This document shows, piece after piece, positions 21,848 to 32,322 of a stretch of DNA of 32,503 bases. The DNA is from Gnetum montanum (Eukaryota > Streptophyta > Gnetopsida > Gnetales > Gnetaceae). Position 1 is the first letter of the stretch; each line of letters begins with the position of its first letter. The stretch is taken from the NCBI GenBank assembly GCA_015680685.1, contig MNCI01014188.1, positions 8,623 through 41,125 on the forward strand, in the 5' to 3' direction. The notes beneath the pieces were generated by a model. That model had not been told where the DNA came from, did no database searches, and saw only the letters and a program-made list of their open reading frames with translations. The translations under genes were made by a program, and so were the position numbers.

Positions 21848-21966
21848 ATGGCTCCCAGGAAAGAACGCAAATACCTGGCACTCACCAAGGTCGATGAAGT
21901 GAAGGAAACCCTAGGGTGTGTGTCGCAAGTGCATGTCACGGTGCGAGAGGAGACACCGTTGGCTTG
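21848..21966 (+). CDS. Antisense gene exon 1
   Basis: The first ATG after the TATA box opens MAPRKERKYLALTKVDEVKE and runs 40 codons to a TAG at 21968. A donor, TTG|GTAGGC at 21966/21967, lies just before that stop. The intron that follows (to about 22512) is T-rich and full of GCTATGCTAAGC-type words. A small internal exon near 22120-22200 is possible but not resolved. No family is recognised. Confidence 0.45.
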
Positions 21967-22512
21967 GTAGGCTACTATGCTTCCTCTGTTTTCTTATGCC
22001 TCTGTTATTGTTTTTATTTTTCTTATTTTTTTTTCTACGATTTTGCCTAGCTATCTGTGTTTTTCTATCATCATGTTGTCATTGTTTTGGCCCTTACATC
22101 ATCGTTGTTGCTATTTCAGCTATAGCAGATGTACAGATGCTACGCTAAGGTTGCATGCAAGGTCGCCTAGGCCGCCATTGCTGCGGCTGTCATTACCGTA
22201 GAGGCTTGGACAATTTGAGCCACTTGGCATGCAAATAGCATAGCGTACGACCCTCAGGAGGGTTTTTCCATGTGCGTGATGTGACAGTGTAACATGTATT
22301 CTGTCATGGCGGGATGCTAATCACTTTGTTAGGGCTAATCGCTTTTTTGCTATGCTAAGCTAATTTTGCTATGCTATTGCCTTCATGTTTTTCGCTACAC
22401 TATATGCATGAAGAGAATCGTGTGACGCTATATGCTAAAATGCTAGTTTTGCTACGCTATATTTGAATTCCACTCAAACATGGTGCTAACATTTGCTATT
22501 GTGTTGTGCAAG

Positions 22513-23301
22513 GTAGCGTTAAGGCCAATCTTGATTATCCTAGAAATCATGGGGGTCCTGTGTTGCATGAGTGAACCAGTGGCCAATGTTCCTCTACCCC
22601 ATACACGTGTGGGGCAGCAAGCAGTCTGGTTCCGAGAGGAAGCGCAGGAGTTCCTGCAATTTCTCCTCCAATGCTTTAGTGTGATCATTTGGTCACACTT
22701 GGTGGATGAGGTAGCGGCCCCCATAATAGAAACCCTATTACCTGGGGAAAATCGGGGTATTCTGAGATTTTTTGACAGATGGAGCGATTAGCAGTGGGTA
22801 GGGAGAAGGATTTAGTCGGTGCCCCAGAAATTTGAGGTGTTTGACCTGGATCTGGGAGATGCCTGAGTATAATTGCTACCATCCCTACAACACCTTATTT
22901 ATTGCGCATCACATGGGAACGTGCTTCCAAAAGCCACCAAGAACCGTTTACAGTGCTGGCGGGTGAGTTTTGTAGCCATGCTCCGCTACGCTATGCAATG
23001 TTAACAGTGTGTTTTTGTTACCAGGTTTTTCATCAATGAGAATGGGCTTCATGGTGATACGAATGTGTTGACCTTAGCATAGATGACGCTGCAGGAGTTT
23101 TCTTCCACTGAGAGAATATATGTGTAGGTGTGATAGGCTAATGCGGGGGTGAGTACAAAAGCTACCCAACCCAGTATTCCAAACTCTATGATAGATGCAA
23201 GGAGTCCGATTGGTTGGATGAGGGATGGGCACCCTTTAAACTGATCACTGTTGAAGATGTCTTGGTTGATCTTTTACCATTCCCGTCACTGTTTAAACCT
23301 G
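22513..23301 (+). pseudogene. Antisense gene exons 2-3: FCP1/NIF-like (HAD) phosphatase domain
   Basis: FCP1/NIF domains are HAD-type phosphatases whose best known members act on the RNA polymerase II C-terminal domain. Exon 2 (22513-22962) opens RPILIILEIMGVLCC, aligning with the LDLNGxL strand and motif I; the nucleophile Asp is Glu here. It continues VWFREEAQEFLQFLLQCFSV and IIWSHLVDEV, matching the FLxFCFxxFEVxIWSS segment. After two stops and a shift near 22862 comes YNTLFI...KPPRTV, resembling the NTLLxDD...NPPxT end. A 62-bp intron (22963-23024) joins in frame to exon 3 (FFINENGLHGDTN, later SDWLDEGWAPFK). Fold assignment is by eye. The Glu and the lost DD argue against catalysis. Confidence 0.5.
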
Positions 23302-23441
23302 GTAAGCTAAATAGTAAATTACTGCATGTTCGAGTGTCATTGCTATTTTTCCTGCTACTTGTGCTTTGCCTAACTTGTGTTTTGTTTTTTTTTCTTTTTT
23401 TCTTTTTTGTGTTTTTGGTGTTTTTGTGAAAACTGATATAG

Positions 23442-24500
23442 GGGCGAAGAAGTCCCAGGAGGTGATGGTGATTACCTTTGGGAACCAGGAGGCCAACATC
23501 TACATCAAGTATGGGGAGGTAGATGAGAGCCAACGTTGGATATGCAATATGACCTCAGAATCCCTGATCAAGTACCTTCAAGATACTGGGCTCATGTATT
23601 TGTTCTTGGCCCTGAATCCAAGTGTCCCTGCTGCTGAGATGCTTGCCCTAGCAGACTCCTTTTTTGAAAAGGTAGATCGCTTTCACACACGTATACACTG
23701 TGTGTGGGTGATCCTTGAAATCAATGACCAGCTCTTTGCAGACCTCTTCGGTGTCCCTATTGATGGCCTCCCTATAGGGTCAAAGACCAATAAAGAGGTA
23801 AACTGTCAGAGGAAGAACATTGAGGAGTGGCTAGGGGTTGTAAAAGGGTGAAAGAGGATCCTAATGAAGAAGGTCAAGCTGAGATCTGCCAAAGATGTTT
23901 ATCCTGTCTTCTGTGCTTGTGGTTTCCCCCAACTACTTTCCCAAGGAAAGATCATTGGGATTGAGCAAACTTGGGTGATGCGGGAGGTCATGGAAGAGGG
24001 GGCTCGCTACAACTGGGCTAGGCATCTGTGCAAGTGCCTGCAAACTAAAATGGTCGTGCTTCATAAGAAGCAAGAGTCCCATTTCAATATGCACTATGCC
24101 TTTTACATAGCCTGCTTGCAGCGTTTCATAGAGTTTTTGGTAGTTCATGAGAATGGAGTCTGGGTTGTATGAGATTGTAACCAGATTTCCAGACCATAGA
24201 TCTGCCAAATCCTCTGGACCACTTGAGCCTAAGATCCCCCAGAAGCTATTGGGGAGTTGTTTTCTATGATGACTAAGGATCAGGTGGCCCGCAACATCCG
24301 TGGCCGGGACAACGTGGGAGAGGCGTCCCTTGCTGCTGCAGGTAGCGTATCGCAGGGGAAATGTCTCATCGTCGAGATGGTGGCCACTAAGTTATGGTGA
24401 AAGAGGCCTCATCCAGACTAGGAGCCTCCCCGTACAGTTGAGGAAGGGGGGCCATCACTGCAATTTAAGCTACGTAGGACACAACCTTCCATCGATAAAT
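23442..24500 (+). pseudogene. Antisense gene exon 4: uncharacterised central region
   Basis: Joined in frame after a 140-bp intron (23302-23441). It reads GAKKSQEVMVITFGNQEANI, then YLQDTGLMYLFLALNPSVPA, DQLFADLFGVPIDGLPIG and, after a TGA at 23849, WVMREVMEEGARYNWARHLC. The pattern FGVPIDG...NWARxL is reminiscent of uncharacterised plant transposon-associated proteins, but I cannot name a family. Another stop at 24170 and a shift precede SMMTKDQVARNIRGRDNVGE and LRRTQPSIDK near 24490. The 3' end is not fixed. The following intron is T-rich and contains a GCTACGCT palindrome. Confidence 0.5.
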
Positions 24501-24636
24501 CCTCTTCTTTGTGTTTGTCTCTTTGCCTTTTGGTTAAATGCTTGCTACGCTAGGCAGCGTAGCATAGCGTAGCACCTACTTTAGCTAATGTATTTTAAGC
24601 TATAATGTGAATATGTTTTTTTTTTTTTGCTGCCAG

Positions 24637-25338
24637 AGGAAGAAGAAGAAGAAGAAGAAGAAGAAGGTGATGAAGAGGTGTTGGCCCCCAAGACGGGGGT
24701 GACGAATAAAGACATGGGGGGCCCAGTCATAGAGGAAAGGGCCCTGATCAAGAGGGAAGGAGCTCCTGTCACTAAGGAAGGGGCTCTTGTCGTCAAGGAA
24801 AATCCTCCTATTGATGGGGAGGACATTTTTGGAGACAAAGAGAAGTCTCCTATGGATGAGAAGGGTGTTGATGCCTTGAAAAGAAAGGTGCCAACAAATA
24901 AAGAGAAAGCCTGCCTTGATCGAAAAGGAACTTCTGTCGGAGGTCCCTCTGTTGAATGTAGTTCAGTCTCGGGGGAGTGGACGAATGCTAAGGGTGCTGC
25001 CATAGTTTTGATCCAAAAAGGAGGAGAACTGCCATTAGACGTTGCTGAGTTTGACAACATATTCGATGATATGTCGATGGGCGATCCCCCCGTTATCACC
25101 CCTAAGGGTTTACTAGGTAGGGGCCCTCACATTGTCGTTTGCGTTACTCACAGTTTTATTGCAATCTATCTCGGTCATTACTGATGCATTTGGTTGCATG
25201 AAAGACACCATTGTAATGTTGCAGGACCTCCTCTGATTCACCTAGAACCATGGGCCAAGACCCCCGACAAGCTTATGTTCATGCAAGGGATCGTCGATGA
25301 CATGATCAGCCATCTCAGATAGGTTGATCCTGAAGTGG
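24637..25338 (+). CDS. Antisense gene exons 5-6: acidic and charged region
   Basis: After TTTGCTGCCAG, exon 5 (24637-25116) begins with a GAA run coding for about ten Glu, then a Lys/Glu/Pro-rich imperfect repeat (ALIKREGAPVTKEGALVVKE). It ends in ELPLDVAEFDNIFDDMSMGD. Exon 6 (25225-25338) gives PPLIHLEPWAKTPDKLMFMQ and DDMISHLR, then TAG and VDPEV. Intron 25117-25224 joins them in frame. The region is likely disordered, with no catalytic motif. The GAA run is a simple repeat and may vary between copies. Confidence 0.5.
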
Positions 25339-25445
25339 GTAAGTAAAGTAGCTATGCTAGGCTTTTTAAGGTTGCTACGCTAGACGTCTTGAGCTGCTAA
25401 CTTTGCTATGCTAATGTGATTAATGCACTCTTCATGTGGTTATAG

Positions 25446-26482
25446 CCTCTCGACTCAAATGGGACCCGAAACGGGTGTTAAAAGTCGATGCCGTGCCTAC
25501 ATTCTTGCCTGAAGTGGTTGAGCTGCCTCGTCGCATATATGACGAGGCTAGAAAATGTGCTTTGCACTTGGCACGCTCCTTGTGGGAGTGTAGGCTTGTC
25601 AATGAGGACTTATGAAAATGGGTCCAAAGGATTGAGAAAGAGAAGGTTGAACTGAGCGTCGAAGTAAGAGACCTCAAATCCAGGAATGAGTTCCTCCTGG
25701 CTCGTGATACAAATGATGGTAGTTGGCACACGACTATCATAGATTATGTTAGATATTGGACAGTCGTGCGGTGCAACAACAAGGTCACCCGAGAGATAAT
25801 AGAATAACAGATGCAAATGGACTTGTTGGCTCAGAAGAACTAAGACTAGAAAGACTATAGCGCCAGAGTTTATGAGTGGGGGAAGTCCCAGAAAAACCAT
25901 AAACACATGTATAAACTGGAACGTGCCACCTATCACAAACTATATTGGGATACTTCAGTAAAGGTGTTTATCTATGAAGCATTCCTAAATGCCATTGGCA
26001 CTTCTAAAGCTTACAACAAGTTCATGGAGCAGGTAACGGTTAGTGAATCTCCTAAACGAGAAGTGGATCTTCCCACAGGTGAGACCACTATTGCCTCCTT
26101 TTCTCTGGGACCGGTGAGATGGACGACCATTGAAAAGGAGAAAGCTTCTGCAGACGCTGAACCAAGTGATAGGCATTGGGCAAATATCATGGAGAAGGAG
26201 GTCTAGCACCACCTCAGGCTTGGTTTGGATAGCATACCCTTCAAGGTGGATGCGGGGCCATCTTGGGTTAGTCACTTTCTATTATGAAAAAGACTTATGC
26301 TCTATTCTAGCTTTCATGTGTTGCTCTAGTTGACTATGCATATCCCAGATGAAGATGTAGGGCCTGTAGAGGGTGGAAATGAAGAGGTAGAAGAAGGTAG
26401 TGCAGAGGAAGGTGATGCAGAAGGGAATGATGCAGGAGTAAACGATGCGGGCGAAGACGATGCAAGCGAAGATGACCTATGA
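25446..26482 (+). pseudogene. Antisense gene exon 7: helical region and acidic tail
   Basis: A single frame can be followed for about 345 codons to a TGA at 26480-26482. It opens ASRLKWDPKRVLKVDAVPTF, then a charged, probably coiled-coil stretch (RIEKEKVELSVEVRDLKSRN) and YHKLYWDTSVKVFIYEAFLN. It ends in a Glu/Asp/Gly-rich tail near 26341-26479 (EEVEEGSAEEGDAEGNDAGV). In-frame stops (for example 25612-25614 and 26204-26206) interrupt it. Staying in one frame across this length despite stops argues for former selection. The family is unknown. Confidence 0.5.
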
Positions 26483-26640
26483 CAGCATGGGTTTTTGAAA
26501 TTTTGAATTTTTTGCGAAACTATTGCAAACATTATTTGTGGAAAAAATTTTAATGAAGGAAGAAAATTTTGAAAGAAATTGGTCTTATGCTAGCTTATGC
26601 ATTGTCTATCAATTTTAGGTTATGTTTTTGTTTTTTATGT

Positions 26641-26990
26641 TTAGTTTTAGGCCATTTCGAGCCATTGCTAGTTTTAGGCCATTTCGAGCCCCTGCTAGTT
26701 TTAGACGTGATGTAAACAGAAGAAATCTTGCCAGTTTTAGGCCTTAACAGGCCGTATATAGTTTTAGGCTATTTCGGGCCATCACTAGTTTTAGGCCATT
26801 TCAGGCCTACACTAGTTTTAGGCCATTTCAGGCCATCGAATAGTAGTGTAGTTTTAGGCCATTTCAGGCCATGGCATGGTGGCGTAGTTTTAGGCCATTT
26901 TAGGCCATGGTGTGGTAGCGTAGTTTTAGGCCATTTCGGGACATGGCGTGGTAGCGTAGTTTTAGGCCATTTTAGGCCATGGCGTCGTAA
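26641..26990. repeat. Tandem array C (about 11 units of 27 or 36 bp)
   Basis: Units read TAGTTTTAGGCCATTTCAGGCC followed by 5-14 bp, with the spacer lengthening to GGCATGGTGGCG-type in the last five units. Each unit has GGCC-ATTTCA-GGCC, which is self-complementary. The design matches arrays A and B (AGTTT, A, then a four-base stem, six-base loop and stem) but with another stem sequence. It starts 160 bp after the antisense gene's stop codon. Confidence 0.85.
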
Positions 26991-27089
26991 AGAAATGATA
27001 CACTAATAATTTAGAGAATGGCTAATTAGTACCTAGCATAGATGGATGGATGTAAAACAAAAAGGCGGTAAATATACAAAGGATGCCAA

Positions 27090-28267
27090 CTAGACAAGAA
27101 GCAGTGGAGTTGCTACGCTATGTGTAACTGCTTCTTGATCCATCGTGGATTGGGCGAGGCATAAGACCGAGGCACTTTGCCATGGCCTTCGTCTATATCA
27201 TTGTCCCCCACTTGGAAGGGCAACTCGACCTATGTGTTTTCATTTTCTGAATCGACATGCTGAGCTGGCTCTTTTACTGGACGGTTAGTGTCTACAGAGA
27301 CAAGCGCTTCATTCTCAAAGGTTACGACCTCTAAGCCCTGTTCCATATCTATGTTGTTCATAGCTTATGTTGCTACCTCGTCGCCATGGATTACCACCTC
27401 TCTGCCTACATAGGATAGATGGATCTCCTAATGAATGGGTGAAGAGACAGTCCTAAGTTGCGATAACCATGACCTCCCTAAGATTAGGTTAAACTCGGGC
27501 ATCTCTTCAACCATGATGAATGTTGCGTTTGTAGGGAACTGGTCCCCTGCCACGAAGTCAATGTGGACTGTGCCTTTCACTACAACCCATGCCCCATTGA
27601 ATGACTTTAAGCATGACATTGTTGTGGGTTTGATCTAGTCGACCAAACCTAGCTTATCCATAATAGGGAAAGGGATGACATTTGTGGTAGCTCCATCATC
27701 AACATGTACCCTTCAGATCTTATGTTGGCCAACCCGAATTGTGATGAAAAGAGGTGCTGTAGTTACTTGACCCTTTTTAGGATCTTCCCTAATGGAATCA
27801 TTGCAAAAAGTCAGTTGGGATGGCTTTGGTTCTACAAGCGTAGAAGGAAGCATGACTGAATGGATCGCCTTCTCTTCCGCTAGCATGTTGTCGTCAACTG
27901 GAATTGCCGTTAACATGTGGACCAAAGCCTCACGGTGTGCGGTAGATGTCATGATCAGGTCGTATAGGCTCAGCATAGTGTTTTTTTATTTTAGAGCTTG
28001 CTTGACCTGGGTGAGAGCACTCAAAAGGTCCTGGCCACTTTCTGGTTTACTGCCTTTCTCATCTTCTATTCGTCCCAAAAGACAAATTTCTTGAGGAGGG
28101 GTAGTTTCGGGTCTGGGTTCAGACTCTCTTGGGCGAGGTGGCAAAGAATGTGCATGTGTAGCAATGTTATCCTTTGGCAATGAGGGTGTAGATGCAGAGG
28201 GTGAGGGCGTAGTCTTGGAAGTACTTGGGATGGTACTTGCCTTTGATGTCTCACCTGTGAAGCGCAC
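27090..28267 (-). pseudogene. Retropepsin-type protease region
   Basis: This is the aspartic protease that would cut the gag-pol polyprotein. The lead-in (LLSALTQVKQALK, then LSLYDLIMTSTAHREALVHM, 28020-27910) is typical of Ogre/Tat polyproteins. The active site reads VHVDDGATTNVI (27688-27705 for the core), where DGG or D(S/T)G is usual. The closing motif NLILGRSWL is near 27484-27465. A Tat-like downstream stretch, VGREVVIHGDEVAT, follows. Frame is kept from about 28267 with stops at several TAG codons. The last readable segment, SYASPNPRWIKKQL, ends near 27115. Confidence 0.75.
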
Positions 28268-28289
28268 TTCTCATTTCCTAGGATGAGAA

Positions 28290-30877
28290 GGTTGTGAAGC
28301 TACCTTAAGCGGGGCAGGGGCTGTTGAATGGCTTGGCCCCCAAATAACGAATGGAGCTAACGGTGTTAGTGTATGTGGTGGTGCAGGGGCGGATGCCCAG
28401 GGAGCAGGTGATGCAGGGCGGATGACTGAGGAGAGACTCTCAAGACAAATGGTTGCCCTAGATTTTGATTAGCCACTGGTGGTGCTGGTGTGCTATGCTA
28501 AGGCACGCGGACCACAAACAACTGCTGGGATGGTCTAGGGTTACTATCAATGTCAATGGTGTTGATAATGTAATCGACATTGTTGGCATTGAGAGGATCA
28601 GTGTAGACATGTAGGGATTGATTTTTGGGACGTACTGGATTTCTTTCGTCTAGCACCAATTTCCCTTGATCGATCATCCTTTGGATATCGTCCTTCAATG
28701 CCATGCAATAATCCGTGTCATGACCACACTGTTGATGGTACTCACAAAACCGCTCCAGCTTAAAACCCTTAGGAACTGAGGGCTCATTAGGCAAGGCCAA
28801 AGAGGGGTTCCTAAGGAGCTTGCAGTATTGTTGGTGTTTCCTAGCTCCCTCCTCCAACATCCGCTTATGTTGGATGTACCTCGCTATTAGTAATTGCTTC
28901 AGAAGATCTGAAGGTTTGATAGGCAATGGGGTATACTTTGAGCGATCTTTATGCTCAAAGTTCGGTTTAGGTGGTGCAGATGCTTTAGGTGCAGATGTAG
29001 AAGGTTGGGGTACGTTACCCTACTTGGGCGTGGGGTTAGTTGTAGGTGTAGCCAGTTTTTTATTGTTCTTGTTATTGTTGTTGGGTTTGGCTTCATTGGC
29101 CATAGCTGCCACTGTGGCTACTGCAGCCTTACCCTTGTCCTTGTCCTTCTTCGTGAAAGTGTTCTTGTATGCAACGTAGGCAAGGTCTTTGCTTGCCTCA
29201 GCTACATCCTTTATGCTCTTAGTCTGGGTGAAAGCCTGACTAAGAGTGCGTGGAGCGAGATAATACAGGTTAGACTTAATAAAGTTGTTTACTGCACCCT
29301 TAAAGACGACTAGCAAGTGGGCCTCTATGATGGGCTCACGGAGTTCGTTAAGGGTCGCACTCCAACGTTGGATGAACTTTTGGACTGGTTCCAGCGGATC
29401 TTGTTTTATGCTCATCAATTGATCCAGTGTGACCTCTGGTCTCAAGTTGTACTTGAAATGCATCACGAACTAGGTCAGAAGCTTCTCTAGGGTTGAGATG
29501 GAGGAGCGTTGAAGTGCGCGGTACCAATCCAGGGCTTTTCTAGTCAGAGACATGGCAAAGACACGGATGATCGTATGCGACCATTGTTGTAGAATAAGGG
29601 ACTCAGACCTAAATATAACAAGATGCGCATTGGGATCTGCCTCCCCATTGTATTTCGTGAAATGGGGGAGTGACATCCCTGAGGGTAACGTTAGTGCAGG
29701 GACTGCCGGGTTGATGGGATCTTCCTAGTAGAAGTCCATGACTTGTATCGCATCAGACTCGATAGCCTTGAGGTGTTTTATTTCCTCAGTAAGGGTTTGG
29801 ATAAGCTAGAACACTTGATCCAGACTTGGGGATGATGCAGATAGTGAGGGAACCGCCGGGGCAGCTCCCATCTGTGGAGTGGTAGGGGCCGCAATGTGAC
29901 CCATCGGTGGTGCCGTTGGGATGGCCCCTGTGAACTATGTTGCTTGTAGCGTCCACCACCCAGTAGGTGGTGCTGTTGTAGTAGCAGCTGAGGGTTGCGC
30001 TATGGGGTAGGCTATAGGTCTGATGGTGAACGTAGCGAGACATCTGCGATGGTAGTGTAGCAGGAGGAGAAGTGAATGGGGTCCACCATGTGGATGGGCC
30101 TGGGCCCACTGCTGATGGAGGGATAGGTGTAAATGCAGGAATGGACGCAGAGACTGCATGCAACTGCGAGGTAGGTACGGTGTGAACGTGGGGCAGGGTA
30201 GCCATGATCGATGCCTAATGGGATGCAGGAATGGATTGATGAACAACTTGCAAAGGAATAGTGGCTAAAAATGAAACAGGGGAATAGGGGTGTTGATACG
30301 TTGAGGACATCACATGGCTATCCATTGCTAATGTAATTGGGGGTTGCAACAGCACAGACGTGATCATGAAGGGAGTGGCGGTAGACAATGGGTTTGTCCA
30401 AAAGGATGGGGTAGGAAGGATGGTGGCAGGGTTGGTTTGACCCCCCCCCTCGGATTGCGAATCCAATTCCTCCTGTCCTTCCTGGAAAGCCTCGTCATGA
30501 TGAGACGCTGTGTCTTGCAACTCCCCAGGCCTAATCACCTGGAATAGCTAATCTATAAGCCATTGATTCATTTGTGTCAAAGGGATAGAAACGCCGAGAG
30601 TGGGAATAAATTCCTTCCCATTGTAGTAGGCGAACTCAAAGCTATGCTTCTCTTCGAGCTCTTGTGCATCTAAGGGCAGGTTTGCCTGCACCTTAGCACA
30701 GAGAAAGTTATATCGCTCATGTTGTTGGGCCAAACCCTTAGGTCTTCGATTTTGGATCTTGAGGGATCGACGTGGCTCCAGCACTGGGCTAGGTGGCTAT
30801 TTGGCACCTGTGATGCCTTGAACCGTGAGGGGAACCTCAATGTTAGAGGTGTTAGCAACGGTGCTTGAAGAAATCAT
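28290..30877 (-). pseudogene. gag of the giant gypsy element
   Basis: The start codon at 30877 lies about 390 bp inside the PBS. The opening, MISSSTVANTSNIEVPLTVQ, is followed by a stop at 30797-30799. Next come RFNFL-like residues, then a long Pro/Ser/Thr-rich linker (about 30500-29800) with at least one frameshift near 29935. The Retrotrans_gag core is at 29676-29300 (KALDWYRALQRSSISTLEKL, then IKQDPLEPVQKFIQRWSATL). The zinc motif CEYHQQCGHDTDYC is at 28705-28746, followed by LKDDIQRMIDQGKL, the Tat-type pattern. Past 28498 the frame becomes a Pro-rich linker toward protease. This region would form the particle coat and bind RNA. Confidence 0.8.
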
Positions 30878-30926
30878 TGTTGTAAAGCTAAAAGGATTTG
30901 CAAATGAGGAAAACAAGGAGATTGGA

Positions 30927-31254
30927 AGGCGATCAAAGGCTTTATGTCTTGCAAGGTTCCGAAGGAACCGTCGGAGTGACCAATCTGAACCACACGATGC
31001 GTAAACAACTGCAAAAGGGTGTCACGTTTATGCTAGTACGTGACGGGGTACAGGACGCATGCAAGACTACCATGAAACAAGCAAGTCAAATGGTGATCGG
31101 AGGCTTTATGTCTTGCAAGATTCCAAAGGAATTGTTGAGGCGACCAATCTGCACCACACGATGCGTAAATAACCGCAAAATGGTGTCAAGTTCATGCTAG
31201 CACGTGTTGGGGTGCAGAACGCTTACAGGACTACTATGTGACATGGAAAGGGTA
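30927..31254. repeat. 164-bp tandem duplication in the element leader
   Basis: Copies at about 30927-31090 and 31091-31254 share GGCTTTATGTCTTGCAAG (30938 and 31102), ACCACACGATGCGTAAA and TTTATGCTAG / TTCATGCTAG. They lie between gag and the PBS, where packaging and dimerisation signals usually sit. The copies differ at roughly 15% of positions by eye, so the duplication is probably older than the insertion. Confidence 0.8.
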
Positions 31255-31260
31255 CTAAAA

Positions 31261-31279
31261 GGCCCTCCTTCTAGCGCCA
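31261..31279 (-). other. Primer-binding site of the giant element
   Basis: On the minus strand it reads TGGCGCTAGAAGGAGGGCC, starting with the TGG that pairs with a tRNA CCA end. It lies six bases from the LTR edge at 31286. I cannot name the priming tRNA with confidence. Confidence 0.6.
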
Positions 31280-31912
31280 GAAAACTGTAGTGATAGAAAA
31301 CGTCAGAGGTTGGAAACACCGAGAGGTTGTCGGTCGGACGGTCTTAACCCTGGATCTACGTGAGGGCCGTGCTGGATAAAATGGAAACGGGGTGCCCTGA
31401 ATGGTCTAGTTGATCAGACAGGGACTTAGTCGGTGTCACTAAACCTTTTGCAAACGTGTAATTTGAAAACAATGTTTATAGCGTAAAATAATAATAATTA
31501 TATGCGAGGAAACGAAAACGATGTAAAATGCATTGATAAGCAGGAGAGTAAAGTAGACTGGAATTAAGAAATGCACCGCTTCAGGACTACAACTTTACTT
31601 TGTCAAGGTGGATACAATCAATTGAGCGACGCTGGGAAGCATAGAGATCCCAAAAGTAACCAAGATGTTCAAAGCAAGCCAACTGTATGCTTGAACGCGG
31701 ATTCAAGAGCTAACGATGCAAAATGCTACAAAGGCGATAGAAAAGAGCTAACAGAATGCCAAACGGGAATGGCAACTGTTTAATTTTTGCCAACCTTTTG
31801 AGTTGCCAGTTTGTCAATAACAAATGCTAACAATGCTCAAAATTGCCAATCAACCCAATTTTTGCTAACCAATCCCAAAATTTGCCAACCCTTTGAGCGT
31901 TGCTCGTTAGGG

Positions 31913-31920
31913 TATTTATA
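31913..31920 (-). promoter_or_regulatory. TATA box of the 5' LTR
   Basis: TATAAATA on the minus strand, the likely core promoter of gag-pol; identical to the box in the left LTR. Confidence 0.6.
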
Positions 31921-32178
31921 GGGCTAGGGGCACGCGAGAGACGCAGTTTGGACACCACGTGTCTTGGACCCACAAGCTGTTGACGTGTCTATGTTGCATT
32001 GACATGCAAAGCTAATTGATGAGCCTGCTACGCTGCAATCACGTTGTCGAAACTGGAGATGCTGGGATTAGGTGTGCCAATGATGCAGACAAGGAGTGAA
32101 GTGCACTAATGTAGCGTAGTTGCCTGCTATGCTGTGCTATGTTGTGGAGTGTAGCTTGTTAGCGTAGCGAGGCTGCTT

Positions 32179-32218
32179 GCTACGCTGTGCTATGCTATAT
32201 AGCGTAGCATAGCGTAGC
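32179..32218. repeat. 40-bp imperfect palindrome in the right LTR
   Basis: It is the counterpart of 14867-14906. The arms differ at two positions, and both are G/T-type mismatches that would still pair as G-U in RNA. Confidence 0.85.
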
Positions 32219-32302
32219 TACCAGTTCGAAGAAGAAATTTGCATTGGAGTTAATTGTAGGTGTTGGAAACCTTTGAAATGTATTGGCTGGTTCTGCATGT
32301 TT

Positions 32303-32322
32303 GCTACGCTACGTAGCGTAGC
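32303..32322. repeat. 20-bp perfect palindrome in the right LTR
   Basis: GCTACGCTACGTAGCGTAGC is perfectly self-complementary. The left LTR counterpart (about 14991-15018) is longer and imperfect. Confidence 0.9.

Larger units (their letters stand above)
21848..26482 (+). pseudogene. Antisense multi-exon gene nested in the retrotransposon (whole)
   Basis: The proposed exons are 21848-21966, 22513-22962, 23025-23301, 23442 to about 24500, 24637-25116, 25225-25338 and 25446-26482. The junctions CGG|GTGAGT...CCAG, CCTG|GTAAGC...ATAG, CTAG|GTAGGG...GCAG and GTGG|GTAAGT...ATAG all keep the frame (the first three residues across each were checked). The ancestral product would be about 1,150 residues: a short N-terminus, an FCP1/NIF-like domain, an unrecognised central region, an acidic and charged part, a likely coiled coil and an acidic tail. 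Scattered stops, mostly explicable as CAG, CAA or CGA turned to TAG, TAA or TGA, and two frameshifts show it is now a pseudogene. It is transcribed opposite to gag-pol. Confidence 0.65.
20936..27030 (-). other. Intron-like interval between protease and RT on the minus strand
   Basis: Ogre-type elements are known to carry an intron between protease and RT. Here the acceptor is clear: a pyrimidine run and CAG at 20936-20938, with RT exon frame starting at once. The donor is not certain; CTAG|GTACTA near 27032 is the best candidate I see, just past the end of readable protease-downstream coding sequence near 27115. The interval is about 6 kb and contains the whole oppositely oriented gene and two tandem arrays. 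Confidence 0.5.

Noticed and set aside
23302-23441. Hydrophobic protein segment from the T-rich stretch (a start of the long frame at 23366)
   Set aside because: The stretch has a GTAAGC donor and a TATAG acceptor that join flanking exons in frame, so it is an intron; the Phe/Leu-rich N-terminus is an artefact.
28951-29313. Plus-strand open frame of 120 codons with hydrophobic runs
   Set aside because: It is the shadow of gag, whose Retrotrans_gag core and Ala/Lys-rich part explain the frame.
31571-31783. Plus-strand open frame in the right LTR
   Set aside because: It lies wholly within R-U5 of the LTR; the left LTR counterpart has a broken frame.
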